Assembly: GCF_030052995.1 (NCBI RefSeq)
Contig: NZ_JASJPW010000002.1
Span: 186,001-250,000, forward strand
Origin: Gemmobacter sp. 24YEA27
Lineage (GTDB): Bacteria > Pseudomonadota > Alphaproteobacteria > Rhodobacterales > Rhodobacteraceae
Length of the DNA: 64,000 bases
Direction of reading: 5' to 3'
Under the pieces are notes generated by a model, which searched no databases, was not told the DNA's origin, and saw nothing but the letters and a program-made list of their open reading frames with translations. Shown one piece after another: positions 61,298 to 64,000 of this stretch (its first letter is position 1; every line of letters starts with the position of its first letter). A program made the position numbers and the translations under genes.

Positions 61298-62150
61298 GGG
61301 TCAGGACCCATTGATGTTGGGGTTTCAGTCTGATTCAGGCTCCGCAAGGAGACTGATGAATGAGCAACCTTTACTGGCTGACGGATGCGCAGATGGCGCG
61401 TCTTGAGCCGTTTTTTCCGAAGAGTCATGGAAAGCCGCGTGTCGATGATCGTCGCGTTTTGAGCGGTATTATATTTATAAATCGCAATGGGTTACGGTGG
61501 CGAGATGCACCCAGGGAATACGGTCCTGCGAAAACCCTCTACAACCGATGGAAGCGGTGGAGCGACCGGGGTGTGTTCGCCCGCATGATGCATGGCCTGG
61601 CGGCAGAGGCGGCGGTTCCGACGACGGTGATGATCGACGCCACATATTTGAAGGCGCACCGCACGGCCTCCAGCCTGCGGATAAAAAAGGGGGCGCAGAC
61701 GACAGACGGGGGCGCGCAATCGGTCGAACCAAAGGCGGGATGAACAGCAAACTGCACGCCGTGGCTGACACGACGGGACGCCCGATCCGGTTCTTCATGA
61801 CCGCAGGCCAGGTCAGTGACTACACTGGGGCCGCCGCGTTGCTGAGCGGCCTGCCACCCGCTGACTGGCTGCTTGCAGACCGTGGATACGATGCAGACTG
61901 GTTCCGAGAGGCCTTAAAAGACAAGGGGATAAAGCCGTGCATCCCGGGCAGGAAATCCCGAGCCAAGCCCGTCAAATATGACAAACGCCGCTACAAGCGC
62001 CGAAATCGGATCGAGATCATGTTCGGCAGACTGAAGGACTGGCGGCGGGTCGCAACGCGATATGACAGGTGCCCAAAGGTGTTCCTCTCGGCAATCGCCC
62101 TCGCCGCAACCATCATCTTCTGGCTATGAAACAACAACGAGTCCTGACCC
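61298..62150 (+). mobile_element. IS5-family (IS427-type) insertion sequence, 853 bp
   Basis: Terminal inverted repeats GGGTCAGGAC (61298-61307) and GTCCTGACCC (62141-62150), flanked on both sides by TA, the expected short target duplication. One transposase gene in two phases fills it. The right edge falls exactly at the stop codon of the small gene ending at 62150. Confidence 0.88.
61360..62129 (+). CDS. IS5-family transposase made by -1 frameshifting
   Basis: Phase one (61360-61743) covers the N-terminal region and the first catalytic Asp in MIDATYLKAH. Phase two carries Asp in LLADRGYDADW and Glu in RIEIMFGRLKDWRR, ending at 62129. The overlap holds a canonical -1 slippery heptamer, A AAA AAG at 61683-61689. 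Slippage there joins LRIKK to GGADDRRGRAIGRTKGGMN. The fused product has the complete DDE set. Both phases are intact, so the element looks active. Confidence 0.88.
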
Positions 62151-62275
62151 TAAGTATAGTCCTTCTTGTCACTGCTATCGCCCGCATATGCCCACGCATC
62201 GACCATGGACGGCGAAGCAAGAGCCATGCTTACCACGATACCCGCAAGCGTCGATGTGACATTCAGTGTTTTCAT
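62150..62275 (-). CDS. small predicted secreted protein
   Basis: 41 residues from ATG 62275. An N-terminal signal-like segment (TSTLAGIVVSMALASPSMVDA) is followed by a short polar tail (GDSSDKKDYT). Its TAG is formed by the TA target duplication plus the first IS base. Removing the IS would leave TAG intact, so the insertion did not alter the protein. Same direction as the zinc-ribbon gene upstream. Not recognised. Confidence 0.45.
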   Translation of the reverse strand: MKTLNVTSTLAGIVVSMALASPSMVDAWAYAGDSSDKKDYT

Positions 62276-62305
62276 GTGTTTACTCCATCAGATCATTGGC
62301 AGCGA

Positions 62306-62551
62306 TCAGTCATTCCGGCGATACCACCGCTTCGGTAGTGGAATGAAATATATTCCAATGCCGATCAAGATGATGGTTATGCCAACCGCAACATTTGCCG
62401 TCATGCCAAACAAACCAAACATCCCGACCGCAGCGCCGACTTTGGACAATGCATGGCTGCTGCGATAATTCGCCCCACACCCTTTGCAGATAGTGAACCC
62501 GCTCATCACTTCCGTTCCACAAAACCCACAGAGCATTCCATCTTGTGACAT
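62306..62551 (-). CDS. small zinc-ribbon membrane protein
   Basis: 81 residues from ATG 62551 after AGGTGAG. Two Cys pairs near the N-terminus (CGFCGTE and CKGCGAN) form a zinc ribbon. Two hydrophobic stretches follow (VGAAVGMFGLFGM and VAVGITIILIGIGIYFI) and a basic end. A membrane-anchored zinc-ribbon protein of unknown role; often such genes sit in mobile DNA. Confidence 0.6.
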   Translation of the reverse strand: MSQDGMLCGFCGTEVMSGFTICKGCGANYRSSHALSKVGAAVGMFGLFGMTANVAVGITIILIGIGIYFIPLPKRWYRRND

Positions 62552-62731
62552 ATCTCACCTGATTTGTAGTTGAATTTGAAAGTCAGACAGAGTGTTTTTC
62601 TATCTGATTGTCCGCCTTGTTCATTGTGGTGGGGGCGGAGGCAGAAGATTTTCAACACCTTCATCTAAGAAATTGTAAGGCTTTCCGGATAGCATTTCGG
62701 GATCAAATTCATCCCCAAACCTCTCCTTAGG

Positions 62732-63560
62732 TCATGTTGACAAATGACGGAGCCAGAGCCTGATGCAGGCGACGTCGACGAAGCCCAGGAAGCTTTCGGC
62801 GGTTTTGTCGTAGCGGGTTGCAAGGCGGCGGCTGTTTTTCAGCTTGTTGAAGCAGCGCTCGACCATGTTGCGCAGGGTATAGATGGTCATGTCGACAGCC
62901 TTGCGCACCCTTCGGTTCTTTCGCGTCGGTATCATGGGCAGGGCGTTGCGGCTCTCGATGTCTTCCCGAATTTTATCAGAGCCATAGCCCCTGTCGGCGA
63001 CCAGAACTGTCGGTTGGGGCAGATTGTCAGCCATCACCAGATCATAGCCGGTGTAGTCGGAATCCTGCCCAGGCGTGATCTCGGTCCTCATCGGGAGGCC
63101 TGCGCCGTTGACGCGGAGATGGATCTTGGTCGAGAAGTGGAAGGTGGTCCAGAAAACGATCCAGTGGATCGTTTTCCCACCGGACGCTCTCGAACGGCCA
63201 GGAGCCTCTTGTCAGCAGTCCCCCTTTTGCGCCCGCCGCATGATGATGAGCGCGGATCACAGTGCTGTCGACCATCTGGAGCTTGTCTGGCGCGATCCCA
63301 GCGTGGTTCAGCGCATCCAGGATATCCTCCCACAATCCCGCCAAAGTCCACCGGCGGAACTGACGGTAGACCGAGGACCACTTGCCAAACTCTTTGGGCA
63401 GATCACGCCATGGCGCACCAGTCCTTGTGATCCAGAAAATTCCATCGAGAACAAGACGATGGTCCGCAGGTTTCCGCCCGTTAGAGTGCCGGGCGGCACG
63501 AATGAAGCCCTCGAAGAAGGTCCACTCATCGTCGGATATCAGGTTGCGTGCCAAGCTCAT
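62732..63560 (-). pseudogene. IS5-family transposase, broken by a hairpin insertion
   Basis: The N-terminal part (63560 onward) includes LISDDEWTFFEGFI, RTGAPWRDLPKEFGKW and the first Asp in QMVDSTVIRAHHHAAGAKGG. The C-terminal part in another frame has TKIHLRVNGAGLPMRTEITPG, Asp in VADRGYGSD and Glu in NMVERCFNKLKNSRRLATRYDK. Between them about 48 bp of foreign palindromic sequence shifts the frame. The IS should be unable to make its own transposase. Confidence 0.8.
63139..63186. repeat. palindromic element inserted in the IS5 transposase
   Basis: GAAAACGATCC (63152-63162) and GGATCGTTTTC (63166-63176) form a perfect 11-bp stem with a 3-nt loop, inside about 48 bp that interrupt the normal RSRGGFSTKIHL coding sequence. 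It resembles REP-type hairpins. I believe similar hairpins occur in Rhodobacterales, but could not check. Confidence 0.5.
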
Positions 63561-63629
63561 CTCCCACGTAGAGATGAGCTTGAATCATAGGACGAATGCC
63601 AGCGGAATCCCTTTTGTCAACACGACCTA

Positions 63630-64000
63630 GCAAAGAAGGCGGTGCATCTGGAAGACCAGCTTCTGCCCAAGAAATGCGGCCATCTGAACGATAAAAAACT
63701 CGCCCCGGCATCGGATATGGCCGCCAAAGTTGCCGCCGCCGCCCGGGCGGCGCGCGATCTGGTGGTGATCGCCCGCACCGATGCGGTGGCGTCAGAGGGG
63801 CTGGAGGGCGCGGTAGCGCGGGCAAAGCTATATGTCGAAGCCGGGGCCCACGCGATCTTTCCCGAGGCACTGACCAGTATCGAGATGTTTCGCGAGATGC
63901 GGGCGGCGCTGCCCGGGGTGAGGCTCCTTGCCAATATGACCGAGTTTGGCCGCACGCCCGCTTTGAGCGCGCAGGAATTCGAGGCGCTCGGCTATGATAT
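63630..64000 (+). pseudogene. prpB: methylisocitrate lyase (PrpB-like), 5' end missing, 3' end off window
   Basis: An open frame continuous to the window edge, starting KKAVHLEDQLLPKKCGHLNDKKLAP at the IS boundary. It contains the lyase signature KKCGH with the catalytic Cys, then VVIARTDAVASEGLEGAVARA, AHAIFPEALTS and LLANMTEFGRTP, all standard for 2-methylisocitrate lyase of the ICL/PEPM superfamily. The first about 115 residues are absent; sequence left of the IS is unrelated. Function would be propionate breakdown. As it stands it has no start codon of its own and is likely inactive. Confidence 0.8.

Larger units (their letters stand above)
62730..63627 (-). mobile_element. IS5-family insertion sequence, 898 bp, transposase interrupted
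   Basis: Inverted ends GGTCATGTTGACAAA (62730-62744) and the complement of GGTCGTGTTGACAAA ending at 63627, one mismatch, flanked by TA on both sides. Its right edge touches the truncated methylisocitrate lyase gene. Confidence 0.82.

Noticed and set aside
1..64000. CRISPR array, rRNA operon or replication origin
   Set aside because: No regularly spaced short repeats, no rRNA-like sequence and no iteron or DnaA-box cluster was seen on reading through.

Overview
The window is GC-rich DNA from an alphaproteobacterium, most likely a Rhodobacterales (Paracoccus/Rhodobacter-like) genome. The reasons are the alphaproteobacterial form of the inositol cluster (IolC fused to a DUF2090 domain), the DUF1403-ScpB-recombinase triad, the IS types, and dense operons with ATGA or TGATG overlaps. 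The assignment to order is an inference from gene content.

Layout. (1) 1-16.5 kb: two sugar/polyol catabolic blocks. A leftward operon (iolD-iolE-SDR-TIM-barrel isomerase-Gfo/Idh-iolC) diverges at about 7.5 kb from a rightward operon (iolG-aldehyde dehydrogenase-HpaI aldolase-2-hydroxyacid dehydrogenase-ApsD-like Gfo/Idh). The rightward operon converges on a leftward set (ApnO-OiaX-OiaK) that includes a RuBisCO-like protein. Together these point to inositol and D-apiose/D-apionate degradation. (2) 16.5-20.9 kb: a gene-poor degenerate stretch, then ScpB, DUF1403 and a tyrosine recombinase, ending at a tRNA-Ser(GGA). (3) 20.86-59.66 kb: a 38.8-kb genomic island bounded by a perfect 16-bp repeat of the tRNA-Ser 3' end. 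It carries small phage-like genes, defence or toxin-antitoxin candidates (DUF6998, HipA-like kinase + DUF3037, a chimeric IS21/GIY-YIG gene, an AAA_13 zinc-hook ATPase, RtcB-PrfH) and two catabolic clusters. One has a LysR regulator, Rieske oxygenase, reductase, epimerase, an unknown gene, DUF1116, a VOC protein, an amidase and a Pot-type ABC transporter. The other has a class II aldolase, AldA, a sugar ABC transporter, a cytoplasmic GMC dehydrogenase with its small subunit, EtfBA and a LysR regulator. The second cluster sits between 381-bp direct repeats built from 168-bp MITE-like units. (4) 59.6-64 kb: a large serine recombinase whose 3' end contains the distal repeat, two IS5-family elements, two small genes and a 5'-truncated methylisocitrate lyase.

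How the genes fit together. IolG, IolE and IolD oxidise, dehydrate and ring-open inositol, and IolC phosphorylates and probably cleaves the product; IolB is not in the window. ApsD, ApnO, OiaK and OiaX would take D-apiose through apionate and 3-oxo-isoapionate 4-phosphate to L-erythrulose 1-phosphate; the lactonase is not here. The two island clusters each pair a transporter with an oxidative entry enzyme and a regulator. Their substrates cannot be read from sequence, and they are the best candidates for undescribed pathways.

Data quality. At least five otherwise intact genes (HpaI aldolase, ApsD, OiaK, sugar permease, substrate-binding protein) lose frame by one missing base, nearly always in a short G/C run. 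Restoring one base gives a canonical gene end or joins the halves. This looks like systematic sequencing error rather than decay and is flagged at each gene.
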